Shown here piece by piece: positions 39,788-49,574 of a DNA stretch of 64,000 nucleotides; position 1 is the first letter of the stretch, and each line of letters starts with the position of its first letter. The translations under genes and the position numbers were made by a program. The notes below the pieces were generated by a model, which was not told the DNA's origin, made no database searches, and was given only the letters and a program-made list of their open reading frames with translations. Origin of the DNA: Oceanimonas baumannii (GTDB lineage Bacteria; Pseudomonadota; Gammaproteobacteria; Enterobacterales; Aeromonadaceae); assembly GCF_002245495.1 (NCBI RefSeq), contig NZ_NQJF01000008.1, positions 153,284 to 217,283 on the forward strand. Direction: 5' to 3'.

Positions 39788-40636
39788 ATGAATATTTATC
39801 ATCTAGATCAACCCATTTCGGATAAGGAGCGTGCCGAACGGCTATTCTGTGGCGATTTGCTGATCTACCGGAATATTTCCGCCATGACCGAATTAGTCAC
39901 CTACAGTGATCAGCGTCTGCGAGCGGCTCTGGATGGACGAGATCCGACAACGGCGCAGCAATATTTATCCGGAGAGGCGTTTATTGAACGAACAGGAACA
40001 GTGCAGACAGCGTTTCGTACCAGCGACGTTCCCAAAACGATGTTCTTTCGCGCCCTGAAGGAATGTGGCGTCGACCTGAAGCAAACCTACTACGATCATT
40101 TTCCAATGCGGGTAGTGCCCTACTCCGCTCAGCATCAAGGAGCGCTGCGGGCCGCCATCGGTCATCACCGGGATACCTGGGGCAGTAATATTCAAAGTCA
40201 GATAAACTGGTGGGCACCGCTCTACCCGCTGGAAGAACAACGCACCATCGCCTTTTATCCACATTACTGGAATCATGCACTGGCCAATAATACAGCGACT
40301 TGGAGTTTTGCAGAGTATCTGGCAACCCGCAACCGGACACCGACAGAGCGGCAGGTCGACTACCCTTCCGCTCCTCACCCGACCGAAGCCGTTGATGAAT
40401 CCGACGTGGTTAAAGTGGTATTGCAGCCCGGTGATATCCTGAATTTTTCCAGCGCCCACCTTCACGCCAGTGTGACTAACGTTACAAACGCCACTCGCTT
40501 CAGCGTCGAAATGCGCACTATCAATCGTCAGGATCTGCGCCTGGGCCGGGAGGCACCGAATCAGGACAATGCGGCGGCGACTCCCATGTATAGCTGGTTC
40601 CGCTCCATTCTGGATAAACATCCTCTGCAGCCTTAA
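39788..40636 (+). CDS. Putative 2-oxoglutarate/Fe(II) oxygenase-like protein
   Basis: This 282-residue protein is not recognised as a named family. Visible features are GHHRDTWGSN (an H-x-D pair where the metal ligands would be), QPGDILNFSSAHLHAS (a distal His after a G-D turn) and an Arg in TRFSVEMRTI, arranged as in cupin-fold 2OG oxygenases. AGGAAG lies upstream of the ATG. It is divergent from the TonB operon, with the Fur-like site between them, so a link to the chelate pathway is possible but unproven. Confidence 0.55.
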   Translation: MNIYHLDQPISDKERAERLFCGDLLIYRNISAMTELVTYSDQRLRAALDGRDPTTAQQYLSGEAFIERTGTVQTAFRTSDVPKTMFFRALKECGVDLKQTYYDHFPMRVVPYSAQHQGALRAAIGHHRDTWGSNIQSQINWWAPLYPLEEQRTIAFYPHYWNHALANNTATWSFAEYLATRNRTPTERQVDYPSAPHPTEAVDESDVVKVVLQPGDILNFSSAHLHASVTNVTNATRFSVEMRTINRQDLRLGREAPNQDNAAATPMYSWFRSILDKHPLQP

Positions 40637-40741
40637 TCCGGCCTGAGCTCTAAACGGTTCTGCGCTGGTAAAAATAGGCCAGCGTGGGATGTCCGGGCTG
40701 CAAATACCATAGCAGTTCGGAATGAATAAAACCTCGGAGGT

Positions 40742-41518
40742 TCATTTTACCGCTGAGTTCACAAAATTCGTTGGTGTTTTCCCTGTCTGCTTTTTAAAAA
40801 ACGCAATGAAAGCACTGTCTGAAGAAAACCCCAAGCTGTAGGCCACTGCGCTGACCTGCATGGCGCTCGACAAAAGCTCAATGGCTTTCAGCAGGCGCCA
40901 TTGCTGGCGCCAGTCCTGGTAAGACATGCCCGTTTCAGCCTTGAACAGCCTGGTCACGGTTTTAGGGCTGACGCCGATAGTACTTGCTACCGTACCTATA
41001 TCCGGAGCGAGAAACCTCTCACTTAGAAGTTGCTGGCGGAATCTTCTCAACCTGAGATCCAACGGTAACGGCAACTGAAATGAATAGCACCTGGCGGTAT
41101 AAAATTCTTCCCAAAACAGCGCACAGCTATTGGCCATTTCCTCTTCTGGCTTGTCCCATGGCCATAGCGCCATTTTGTCGATCAGCGCTTTTAACAGAGC
41201 ATTAACCTCAATTATTCGGATCTCTGCAGGAGTGCTGAACTGCGCACAATCGAAATACAAAGAACGATAGGCAACGACATTGGTCATTATTGCACGATGC
41301 CGGGTTTGAGGCGGGATCCACACAGCTTTCGTCGGCGGTAAAATACAGAGGGCGTTGTCCAGTGCAAAATTCATGCAGCCCTGAGGCGCATAAAGCAATT
41401 GCCCCTTGTTGTGACGGTGGACCCCTGAATCATGTTGGCCGACATCAGCTGCTATGCCAATGACGCTCGCTGAAAATACATCCGCATCAAACTCTGTATC
41501 CTGCTCAATAATCGCCAT
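40742..41518 (-). CDS. AraC family transcriptional regulator
   Basis: This 258-residue protein has an N-terminal cupin-like sensor (HRHNKGQLLYAPQG) and a C-terminal double HTH (APDIGTVASTIGVSPKTVTR, then AYSLGFSSDSAFIAFFKK). It is divergent from an MFS transporter with a 101 bp gap, which it probably controls. The inducer is unknown. Confidence 0.9.
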   Translation of the reverse strand: MAIIEQDTEFDADVFSASVIGIAADVGQHDSGVHRHNKGQLLYAPQGCMNFALDNALCILPPTKAVWIPPQTRHRAIMTNVVAYRSLYFDCAQFSTPAEIRIIEVNALLKALIDKMALWPWDKPEEEMANSCALFWEEFYTARCYSFQLPLPLDLRLRRFRQQLLSERFLAPDIGTVASTIGVSPKTVTRLFKAETGMSYQDWRQQWRLLKAIELLSSAMQVSAVAYSLGFSSDSAFIAFFKKQTGKTPTNFVNSAVK

Positions 41519-41619
41519 GGTGTCCTGATCTTGATGTTTATTGTCTTTATGTCGTTAACTTACCTTTGAGTCACGAGTTTACACTGTGGGCCACGTCAAT
41601 TCATGATTAAGGATAAAAG

Positions 41620-42738
41620 ATGCAAGCCAAGCCTCCCTTATGGCTGATGCTGGCTCTATTAATGTTCCCGCAAATAGTAGAAACCATTTACAGCCCGGCC
41701 TTAGGCTCGATCTCACAGGCGTTTTCAGTGTCTTACCCGGCAGCATCACAAACGTTATCGGTTTACTTTGTAGCTTTCGCCATGGGGGTGGCGGTGTGGG
41801 GCATATTGGCAGATAAGTGGGGACGTCGCCCCGCCATGCTGACAGGTTTGTTTATCTACGGTGTTTCAGCCATGGTTGCCATGCAGACAGCAAACTTCGC
41901 AATACTGATGGCAGCCAGGGCCTGCAGTGCATTTGGAATCGCGGTCGGCTCCATTGTGACCCAGACTATGCTGCGTGATTCCTTCACTGGTGAAGAGCTG
42001 GGAAAAGTGTTCAGTGTGATGGGAGTCGGAATGGCTATCAGCCCGGTTATAGGCATGTTCTCTGGCGGACAACTGGTGCAGACAGGAGGCCACGAGATGG
42101 TATTTTTAGCGCTGTTTATCATGGCGCTGGGGCTATTCGTCTGCAGTCTTGCCGGGCTCCCGGAAACCCAAACAAACAGGCAAGTCTTGCAACTGGCAAC
42201 CCTCAGTCAGCGTATGCTCCGGGATCTGCAAATATGGCGTTCGGCGATGTTGGTCTGTTTGTATAACATCGTCCTGTTTTCCTACTACCAGCTGGGCGGG
42301 TTTCATTTCGCCGGTTTGGGGCTTACACCCGATCAGTTTGGCTATAGCGGTCTTGTACTTGGCCTGGGTTCATTGATAGGCAGCTACATCAATAAAATCC
42401 TGCTTTCCAGGAAAACCACACAAGACAAGCTATTACAAGGAGCCGCAGTGTTACTGATGCTGGGAGCGGTCACTGTTTTCCTCATATTGGACACGATCTG
42501 GTTTCTCGCACCCATGATCCTGATTGTTATGGCATTCGGGATCGCGATACCCAATGTATTGAGTATGGCCTTGAGCCAATACCGATCGCAGGCAGGCAGT
42601 GCCGGTGCCCTGTTCGGGTTGATATATTATCTGTTCATTGGCGGCGGTCTGGCATTGGCTGGCGTTGCACAGAACCTCGGCTTGGTGCTGATTACCTGCG
42701 CCAGTGTCGTCTTTCTGGTGACCTTCATTCAGAAATAA
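41620..42738 (+). CDS. MFS transporter, DHA1/Bcr-like
   Basis: This 372-residue inner-membrane protein has about 12 helices and the loop signature GILADKWGRRPAMLTG. The helix 4 region (RACSAFGIAVGSIVTQ) fits the drug:H+ antiporters. AAGGAT precedes the ATG. The stop overlaps the MocR stop by 14 bp on the other strand. The substrate is unknown. Confidence 0.85.
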   Translation: MQAKPPLWLMLALLMFPQIVETIYSPALGSISQAFSVSYPAASQTLSVYFVAFAMGVAVWGILADKWGRRPAMLTGLFIYGVSAMVAMQTANFAILMAARACSAFGIAVGSIVTQTMLRDSFTGEELGKVFSVMGVGMAISPVIGMFSGGQLVQTGGHEMVFLALFIMALGLFVCSLAGLPETQTNRQVLQLATLSQRMLRDLQIWRSAMLVCLYNIVLFSYYQLGGFHFAGLGLTPDQFGYSGLVLGLGSLIGSYINKILLSRKTTQDKLLQGAAVLLMLGAVTVFLILDTIWFLAPMILIVMAFGIAIPNVLSMALSQYRSQAGSAGALFGLIYYLFIGGGLALAGVAQNLGLVLITCASVVFLVTFIQK

Positions 42739-44191
42739 GTAATACCCTTGAAAGTTGTTCTACTGACTGTGTAATCTCGGGTTTACTCAAGGCTCCGAAC
42801 CCGAACCTTAAATGAGTTGGGGCAACCTGAGCATCGTTGTAAACGGTGCTCAGTGTTGAGTCTTTACCTGGCAGGCGCTCCAACACCCTCCCATCAACAA
42901 GCTTAGAAATATCTATCCACATAGCCATTCCGCCTGTAGGAAGCTTAAAAGAAACCTTGTCTCCAAAAAAACGGAAAAATTCTTCCGCAGCGAAGTTACG
43001 TCTTTCTTCATATTCCTTTCGCGTTTTTCTAATATGACGTTTGACTTCCCCCGACTCCATCAAGTTTGAAAGAACAAGCTCAGATACTGGATTACCCTGC
43101 CGGTCGATAAGCACAATTTCCTGTGCGGCTCGCTCAATAAACTGGGCATCAGCCGCCATATATCCAAGCCTTAAACCAGGCGCAAAGACCTTTGACATCG
43201 AACCTATATGCACGACATTCTCAGAGTTTGGCAGACTTGCTAACGGAGGAATCGGGTTCGTTTCATAGTGAAACTCATGATCATAATCATCTTCCAAAAT
43301 CGCGAATTTGTATGCTTTGGAAAGTTCCAACAATATCAATCTTCTGTCCATCGGCAGACAGACAGTTGTTGGATACTGATGGTGGGGAGTAACATAAATG
43401 GCTGCAACCGCATGCTCATTCAATATCTCTTTCAAATGACTTATATCCAGCCCTTTATCATCAATTCTGCATTTTAATATTTTAAAACCATTTGACTCAA
43501 ATGCTGCTCTGGCAGGCAAATAGCAAAGGTCCTCCATCACGATGGCTCCCTTACCAGAGTCCAGAACTCGAGAGGCAAGATAAATAGCCATCTGGCTCCC
43601 TCTTACAACACAAACCTGCTCTACCGCACAGTTCATAAAACGGTCACCGGATAACATCTTCGCGATCGATTTCCGTAATTCAATACTCCCTTTAGGATCA
43701 CCATATCCCAGTTTTGACTGACGGCTCAGATCGATACACACCCGTCGGTAGGTTCGCGCAAGCAGCTCATAAGGAATAAGACGAGAGTCTGGGATACCAT
43801 CGTTTATCACCGGTATGTCGTTATAAGAACCGAGCGCGTCTTGATAGAGAATTTCAACCAGCTCTGAGGCCGATTTGGTTCTGTCGGTGCTGTTGACCAA
43901 AGACTGCTCTGCCGCTGATAGTCCTTGTTCGGGAAGGGTTTCAGAAACAAATGTACCCGACCTGGGCCGTGTCACCAGCCATCCCTGAGCTTCCAGCTCT
44001 TCATACACCTGCTGTACTGTTTTCCGGTTAACACCCAGTTGCTCAGCTAAAGAGCGGGATCCCGGCAACATACAGCCCGGCGCTAGCCGGCCTTCCTTGA
44101 TATCCGCAGTTAGCGTGTTCAACAGTTTCAAATGCAGAGTTTTGCCTGAGCTGTCTTCCAGCCACAGCTGGGTCTCCCACGGTCTTAACAT
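42725..44191 (-). CDS. MocR-type PLP-dependent transcriptional regulator
   Basis: This 488-residue fusion has an N-terminal GntR winged HTH (about 15-80; PGSRSLAEQLGVNRKTVQQV) and a C-terminal aminotransferase fold with the PLP Lys in HIGSMSKVFAPGLRLGY. MocR proteins sense PLP or amino compounds. It is divergent (105 bp) from the class II aldolase/DapA-like operon and is its likely regulator. Confidence 0.9.
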   Translation of the reverse strand: MLRPWETQLWLEDSSGKTLHLKLLNTLTADIKEGRLAPGCMLPGSRSLAEQLGVNRKTVQQVYEELEAQGWLVTRPRSGTFVSETLPEQGLSAAEQSLVNSTDRTKSASELVEILYQDALGSYNDIPVINDGIPDSRLIPYELLARTYRRVCIDLSRQSKLGYGDPKGSIELRKSIAKMLSGDRFMNCAVEQVCVVRGSQMAIYLASRVLDSGKGAIVMEDLCYLPARAAFESNGFKILKCRIDDKGLDISHLKEILNEHAVAAIYVTPHHQYPTTVCLPMDRRLILLELSKAYKFAILEDDYDHEFHYETNPIPPLASLPNSENVVHIGSMSKVFAPGLRLGYMAADAQFIERAAQEIVLIDRQGNPVSELVLSNLMESGEVKRHIRKTRKEYEERRNFAAEEFFRFFGDKVSFKLPTGGMAMWIDISKLVDGRVLERLPGKDSTLSTVYNDAQVAPTHLRFGFGALSKPEITQSVEQLSRVLLISE

Positions 44192-44296
44192 GCTACCAAT
44201 CCTTCTGGGCCAGATAAATTTAAAAAACTGGGCCTTATTTATGGTCCAGATTAACCATATCGTACAGCCACTGTCAAAACCCCGAGGAGAAAACGC

Positions 44297-45073
44297 ATGA
44301 AAACTGCAGACAAAACAAAACAGGAACTAATGCAGATCGCGGAAAGCAATATGCAGGCGCGTATTCAAGACATAGAGCTGACTGTTCGTGAAAAGCTCGC
44401 GTTAACATGCCGGATCCTGTTCGATAAAGGCCACGATTCAGGACTGGCAGGCCAGATTACCTGCCGTAGTGACCAGCCCAATACTTTTCTGACCCAACGA
44501 CTCGGTCTGGGGTTTGATGAAATCACGGCTGACAACCTGGTGGAAGTAGACCATGACTTGGAACTATTGGCTGGCCAAGGCATGCCCAATCCTGCTAACC
44601 GTTTCCACACCTGGATCTATAAAGAGCATCCAGAAGTGAACTGCATCATTCATACCCACCCGACCCACGTGGCCGCACTGTCAATGCTGGAAGTGCCACT
44701 AATAATTTCCCAAATGGACACGGCCGCTTTATACAACGATTGCTCGTTCGTTGCGGAATGGCCGGGCGTCCCTGTTGGAAATGAAGAAGGTATATTGATT
44801 TCAAAAGCGCTGGGTAACAACCGAGCCGTATTCCTTGCCCACCATGGCCAACTTGTTACCGGTAAAACAATTGAAGAGGCCTGTAATCTGGCAATTTTGA
44901 TCGAGCGAGCGGCAAAGCTGCAGCTCCTGGCAATGTCTGCTGGTCAAATTAAACCCCTGCCTCATGATCTGGCCCAGGAAGCACACGACTGGGTATCGTC
45001 CGACAAGCGAAACAAAGTGAATTTTGCTTACTACGCCAGACAGGCACTTAAAAACCACCAAGACTGTATTTAA
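44297..45073 (+). CDS. Class II aldolase/adducin family protein
   Basis: This 258-residue protein has the metal-binding pattern of the family: IIHTHPTHVAAL and LAHHGQLV. Members are Zn-dependent aldolases, epimerases or decarboxylases. It lies 10 bp upstream of a DapA-like gene under a MocR regulator. The substrate is unknown. Confidence 0.85.
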   Translation: MKTADKTKQELMQIAESNMQARIQDIELTVREKLALTCRILFDKGHDSGLAGQITCRSDQPNTFLTQRLGLGFDEITADNLVEVDHDLELLAGQGMPNPANRFHTWIYKEHPEVNCIIHTHPTHVAALSMLEVPLIISQMDTAALYNDCSFVAEWPGVPVGNEEGILISKALGNNRAVFLAHHGQLVTGKTIEEACNLAILIERAAKLQLLAMSAGQIKPLPHDLAQEAHDWVSSDKRNKVNFAYYARQALKNHQDCI

Positions 45074-45083
45074 GGAGTAAAAC

Positions 45084-45962
45084 ATGAATTTATCAGGCAT
45101 TATTGGCTACCCGGTAACTCCATTTAGCCCGGATAATAAACAGCTGGATCTCAATAAACTCGGTAGCGTAATAGATGTGCTGCTTGAAGCCGAAGTAGAT
45201 GCTATTGCTGCGCTGGGCAGTGCCGGCGAGGCTGCCTACCTGAGTGAAGAAGAATGGAAACAGGTCGCTGAATACACTGTTAAGCATGTTGCAGGCAGAG
45301 TTCCTGTGATTATTGGTATTGCTGAGCTTACCACCGAGCAGGCCGTCAAATACGCGCAGCACGCCCATCACATCGGGGCCAATGCGATCATGCTCTCACC
45401 ATTCTCGTATTACAAATTAAGCGAGACTGAAATTTTCCAGCACTATGAAACCGTTTCTGAGGCCAGCCCTCTGCCCATTATGGTATATAACAATCCCGCT
45501 ACCTGCGGCGTGGATATGACTCCAGAATTCATGCTTAAAATGGTCAACAATATAAAGAACGCCAGCATGATCAAGGAAAGCACTGGCGACATCCAACGCA
45601 TGCACAAGATCTATACATTGTCGGATGGCAAAGTACCTTTCTTTAATGGCTGTAACCACATGGCGCTGGAGGCTCTCCACGCCGGTGCCAGCGGCTGGTG
45701 TACAGCGGCTCCTTGTCTGATAGGAGATAAACCGAAACAATTGTTCGATGCGGTCAAGAGCGGTGACAACAAGAAAGCTAAAGCGCTGTTTTATCAGCAA
45801 TATGAGTTTCTTGAATTTATCGTCTCATCCGGTCTGGCTGCAGCAGTAAAATCGGGGCTTTCACTTCAGGGAAAAGAAGCCGGTAATCCGAGGAAACCCC
45901 TTCTTCCCCTCAATAAACCGGCACAGCAGCGACTAAAAAGTATGCTGGACAACCTTGGTTAA
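45084..45962 (+). CDS. Dihydrodipicolinate synthase (DapA) family lyase
   Basis: This 292-residue class I aldolase has the Schiff-base Lys in MIKESTGDI, the Tyr in MVYNNPATC and GSAGEAAYLS near the N-terminus. It departs from true DapA in several places. In this context a catabolic pyruvate-dependent lyase or dehydratase is more likely than lysine synthesis. It is co-transcribed with the class II aldolase (AAGGAG in the 10 bp gap). Confidence 0.85.
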   Translation: MNLSGIIGYPVTPFSPDNKQLDLNKLGSVIDVLLEAEVDAIAALGSAGEAAYLSEEEWKQVAEYTVKHVAGRVPVIIGIAELTTEQAVKYAQHAHHIGANAIMLSPFSYYKLSETEIFQHYETVSEASPLPIMVYNNPATCGVDMTPEFMLKMVNNIKNASMIKESTGDIQRMHKIYTLSDGKVPFFNGCNHMALEALHAGASGWCTAAPCLIGDKPKQLFDAVKSGDNKKAKALFYQQYEFLEFIVSSGLAAAVKSGLSLQGKEAGNPRKPLLPLNKPAQQRLKSMLDNLG

Positions 45963-46089
45963 TAAAAGACGGAGAGAAGTGGTATAACTCCACTCTTCAG
46001 GGAAACAGTGACAGCAACTCACGTCGCTGGTACCGCCCAGTCCATCGTTGCAGAGCAGTCACGGTTTTAAGTATTTCTCGTGAGTCGAA

Positions 46090-46125
46090 CAAGAGGAAGC
46101 CTTGTTGAAAGCAGTCTTCCTCTTG
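46090..46125 (-). terminator. Terminator-like hairpin after the oxidoreductase operon
   Basis: CAAGAGGAAG / CTTCCTCTTG (46090-46099 with 46116-46125) flank a 16 nt loop, 35 bp beyond the stop of the oxidoreductase gene. There is no long T-run. Confidence 0.5.
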
Positions 46126-46159
46126 CTTTAGAACCGGAATGGCATAAGGCCTGACGCTT

Positions 46160-47188
46160 TTACTCAAAGCCCTCAAGCACAATCTTGCCGATCGTACTGC
46201 CGGTCTCCAGTTTTTCATGAGCCAGACGCAGGTTAGCCGCACTGATGCTGCCCATATGCGCCCCCAACGTGCTCTTGAGCACCCCCTGATCTATCAGCGC
46301 TGCAACCTCGTTCAACAGTTTTTGCTGATCAGCCATGTCTTCCGTCTCATACATGGAACGGGTAAACATGAACTCCCAGTGCAAAGACAGACTTTTACTC
46401 TTCAGAGACCGAACATTCAGCGTTTCGGGATCGTCAATCAGACCGAATTGTCCCTGAGGTTTGAGGGAAGCAATAATCTCGTCAAGGTGCTCTTCAGTGT
46501 GATTCAGGCTAACGACATGGTCTACCTCACCAATCCCCAACGCCCGCAGTTGCTCACTCAATGATACTTTATGATCGATTACATAATGTGCGCCCAGCTG
46601 TTCCAGCCAGGCCTGACTTTCCAGCCGGGATGCGGTTGCTATAACGGTCAGGCTGGTCAATTTTCTTGCCAGCTGAACCAGAACAGAGCCAACACCGCCT
46701 GCAGCACCGATAATCAGTAATGTTTCGCCTTTATGCTCCTGCCCGGATCTTATATTCAGCCGGTCAAACAGCATTTCCCAGGCAGTAATGGCCGTCAAAG
46801 GCATCGCAGCTGCACTGGCAAAATCAAGAGAGTCCGGCTTGCACCCTGCAATGCGCTCGTCCACCAACTGATATTCTGCATTACTGCCCTGACGGGTGAG
46901 ATCCCCGGCATACCAAACAGAGTCCCCCGGTTTGAAAGCACTGACGCTCTCCCCCACGGCCTTTACAATACCCGCTGCATCCCAGCCCAGAACCTTCCAA
47001 CTGTCCTCACCTGGCTCGACATTGGCACGGATTTTGGTATCCACCGGGTTAACTGCCACAGCTTTAACTTCAACCAGCACATCGTGTCCTCTGGGTTCAG
47101 GTATCGGCAGCTCGATATCAGTGAGTGACTCCTCTTCCAGCAGCGGGAGAGCCTTTTGATACCCGATCGCTTTCATCATCTGTGTCAT
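46160..47188 (-). CDS. Zinc-type alcohol dehydrogenase/quinone oxidoreductase-like protein
   Basis: This 342-residue medium-chain reductase has the GroES-like N-domain and the NADPH-binding Rossmann loop LLIIGAAGGVGSVLVQLARKL. No structural Zn cysteines are evident, so it is of the quinone-oxidoreductase subgroup. It is 15 bp downstream of the OYE gene in the same operon. The substrate is probably an electrophilic carbonyl or quinone. Confidence 0.87.
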   Translation of the reverse strand: MTQMMKAIGYQKALPLLEEESLTDIELPIPEPRGHDVLVEVKAVAVNPVDTKIRANVEPGEDSWKVLGWDAAGIVKAVGESVSAFKPGDSVWYAGDLTRQGSNAEYQLVDERIAGCKPDSLDFASAAAMPLTAITAWEMLFDRLNIRSGQEHKGETLLIIGAAGGVGSVLVQLARKLTSLTVIATASRLESQAWLEQLGAHYVIDHKVSLSEQLRALGIGEVDHVVSLNHTEEHLDEIIASLKPQGQFGLIDDPETLNVRSLKSKSLSLHWEFMFTRSMYETEDMADQQKLLNEVAALIDQGVLKSTLGAHMGSISAANLRLAHEKLETGSTIGKIVLEGFE

Positions 47189-47203
47189 GCTGTACTCCTA
47201 AAT

Positions 47204-48295
47204 TTAAATCGCCGAATAGACTGGGTAGGTTGTGTAGCCTTCAGCATTACCGCCGAACAGACTGTCTCCCTGAAAACTGGCCAGAGGCAAAGAATGATTC
47301 AGGCGCATAGGCAGGTCGGGGTTCGCGATAAAAGGACGGCCAAATGCCACCAGATCGGACAAGCCGGCATCGAGCATTTGGCAGGCCCGCTCCTTGTCAT
47401 ACCGTCCAGCCACAATCAAGGTGCCCTGATACACCTGGCGTAAAGCCAGGCGGAAATCGCTCGGTATCTCGGGGGCATCATCCCAGTCGGCTTCAGCCAG
47501 ATGGATATATCCGATGCCCAGCCTCTGTAGCTGAGTTGCTGCATGCAGAATCGTGGGAATGATATCAGGGCAGTTCATGCCACGGGCCGTAATGAAAGGA
47601 GCCAGACGCACACCCGTTCTTTCTGCTCCCACTTCGCTTGCCACTGCTTCTGCGACCTCAACCAGAAAACGGCTCCGGTTGTCACGACTGCCACCATAAG
47701 CGTCCGAGCGCGTATTCGAGGTAGTACGCAGAAATTCATCAATCAGGTAGCCATTGGCAGCATGGATCTCAACGCCATCAAAACCGGCCTCCATGGCGTT
47801 ACGGGCTGCCTGCCGATAATCCTCCACCACCCCTTGAATTTCTTCGGTTTCCAGTGCGCGCGGAGTTGGACAGGGCACCATGCGACCAACACCGTTTTCA
47901 TCTGCCATCCAGATGCTGGCGTCGGGGTTGATGGCAGAAGGTGCAACGGGTAAGGCTCCTTGATGAAAATCAGGATGCGACATGCGTCCCACATGCCAAA
48001 GCTGGAGGTATATCACCCCGGCTTCGGCATGAACCGCATCAGTTACCTTACGCCAGCCATTCACCTGCTCTGCACTATGGATACCGGGCGTAAAGCTGTA
48101 TCCCTGTCCTTGCGGCGAAATCTGCGTTGCTTCCGCAATGATCAACCCCGCACTGGCACGCTGAGCGTAATACCGGGCCATCAGTGAATTGGGGATGTTA
48201 CCCGGTTGAGAACTGCGGGCCCGCGTCATCGGGGCCATGACAATACGGTTGCTCAGGGAATTACCCGACAACGAATATGGACTGAACAGATTCAT
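47204..48295 (-). CDS. Alkene reductase, old yellow enzyme (NemA-like)
   Basis: This 363-residue FMN-dependent ene-reductase has MAPMTRARS near the N-terminus and the HAANGYLIDEFL active-site block. LVAFGRPFIANPDLP is the C-terminal FMN phosphate region. It reduces activated C=C bonds of unsaturated carbonyls or nitro compounds. It is first in an operon with the quinone-oxidoreductase-like gene and divergent from a LysR gene. Confidence 0.9.
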   Translation of the reverse strand: MNLFSPYSLSGNSLSNRIVMAPMTRARSSQPGNIPNSLMARYYAQRASAGLIIAEATQISPQGQGYSFTPGIHSAEQVNGWRKVTDAVHAEAGVIYLQLWHVGRMSHPDFHQGALPVAPSAINPDASIWMADENGVGRMVPCPTPRALETEEIQGVVEDYRQAARNAMEAGFDGVEIHAANGYLIDEFLRTTSNTRSDAYGGSRDNRSRFLVEVAEAVASEVGAERTGVRLAPFITARGMNCPDIIPTILHAATQLQRLGIGYIHLAEADWDDAPEIPSDFRLALRQVYQGTLIVAGRYDKERACQMLDAGLSDLVAFGRPFIANPDLPMRLNHSLPLASFQGDSLFGGNAEGYTTYPVYSAI

Positions 48296-48535
48296 GGGTT
48301 ACTCCTGGATTAACTTAATGGTGTCGATGGCGTGCCGTTTCCGTCCCCTGCACATGCGCCAGCGATCAGTCAGACCCAATGGTCTGGCCAGCGGCCGATA
48401 ATCGAATGGCCATTTCAAGATAGCGACAGACATGACTGCTCCAAGTAGATGTGTTGAAGACAGATGCAGCTTACTTGACTGGTATAAATTGAAAAACTAG
48501 CCTTCCAGGCAAACTCTTTCAAAAAAAATTTGAAT

Positions 48536-49435
48536 ATGCGTTCTCTTCAGGATCTTAAAATTTTTATCGAAACTGCCCGCCAGGGAAGCCTTTCAGGTGC
48601 AGCCAGGCAGCTGGATCTGTCACCAGCGGCTACCAGTGCTGCGGTAAAAAGACTGGAAGCCGAACTAGGCGCAATGCTGTTTGTCCGCTCAACCCGTCAC
48701 CTGCGCCTGACCCACCAGGGTGAAACCTTTCTTGGCCATTGTCAGCAGGCGCTGCAGCTGCTGAATGATGGCTGCCAGGCGGTACAGGAAGGTCAGACCA
48801 ACATCCAGGATGTGCTCCAGCTATCCATGCCATCCGATATAGGCCGAAACCTGCTGCTCGGCTGGCTGGATCAGTTTCTCGACACCCACCCGCGCATCGA
48901 CCTGCGCATTCAATTATCTGACCGGTTAGCCAATGTGTACCGCCAGCCGGTTGATATCGCTTTGCGTTACGGTGAACCACCGGACTCCAGCCTTATTGCT
49001 GTCCCGCTTGTGCCTGACAACAGACGCATACTCTGTGCCTCTCCTGAATATGTGCAGCAATTCGGAATGCCCCTAAGTCCTGAGGATTTGGAGAAACACA
49101 ACTGCCTCTGTTTCATGCTGGGTGAAGAAGTACATGGCCGCTGGCATTTCTGGAAAAATGGTCAGGAAATGTCAGTGAAAGTGAGAGGAAGCCGTGTTGC
49201 CGATGACGGCGAAGCGGTGCGGCTCTGGGCCCTCTCCGGAAAAGGAATTGCCTACAAGTCTCGTCTGGATGTTATTGAGGATTTGAGCAATGGACGCCTG
49301 CTCCCTCTGTGCGAAGGCTGGGAGACGGAACCTACCCCGTTCAATCTGATCTGTGCCGACCGGCGCCAGTTCAGTCCGGCGGTTCAGGCACTGAGGGAAT
49401 TTCTTGCGTCACAGTTCGCCAAGCTTTCGGCCTGA
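48536..49435 (+). CDS. LysR family transcriptional regulator
   Basis: This 299-residue protein has HTH GSLSGAARQLDLSPAATSAA at about 16-36 and a standard effector domain. It is divergent from the OYE operon with about 240 bp between, so control of that operon is likely. The ATG at 48536 is preferred over a TTG two codons upstream. Confidence 0.88.
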   Translation: MRSLQDLKIFIETARQGSLSGAARQLDLSPAATSAAVKRLEAELGAMLFVRSTRHLRLTHQGETFLGHCQQALQLLNDGCQAVQEGQTNIQDVLQLSMPSDIGRNLLLGWLDQFLDTHPRIDLRIQLSDRLANVYRQPVDIALRYGEPPDSSLIAVPLVPDNRRILCASPEYVQQFGMPLSPEDLEKHNCLCFMLGEEVHGRWHFWKNGQEMSVKVRGSRVADDGEAVRLWALSGKGIAYKSRLDVIEDLSNGRLLPLCEGWETEPTPFNLICADRRQFSPAVQALREFLASQFAKLSA

Positions 49436-49574
49436 TTTAAAGAGCCTGCGCACAAGTCTCCCGCCATGAGATCGTTTGTCCTTTCATATGCCGGGGGCCC
49501 TAAATCACCTGCGCAGTATTACGCATTGATCATCTCTAATACAGCGAGGCTTGTTTGCCTGTTCCTTATCCTGG

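Noticed and set aside
45997..46242. 81-codon minus-strand frame at the end of the oxidoreductase gene
   Set aside because: It overlaps the end of the oxidoreductase in another frame and crosses the terminator-like hairpin; no family resemblance.
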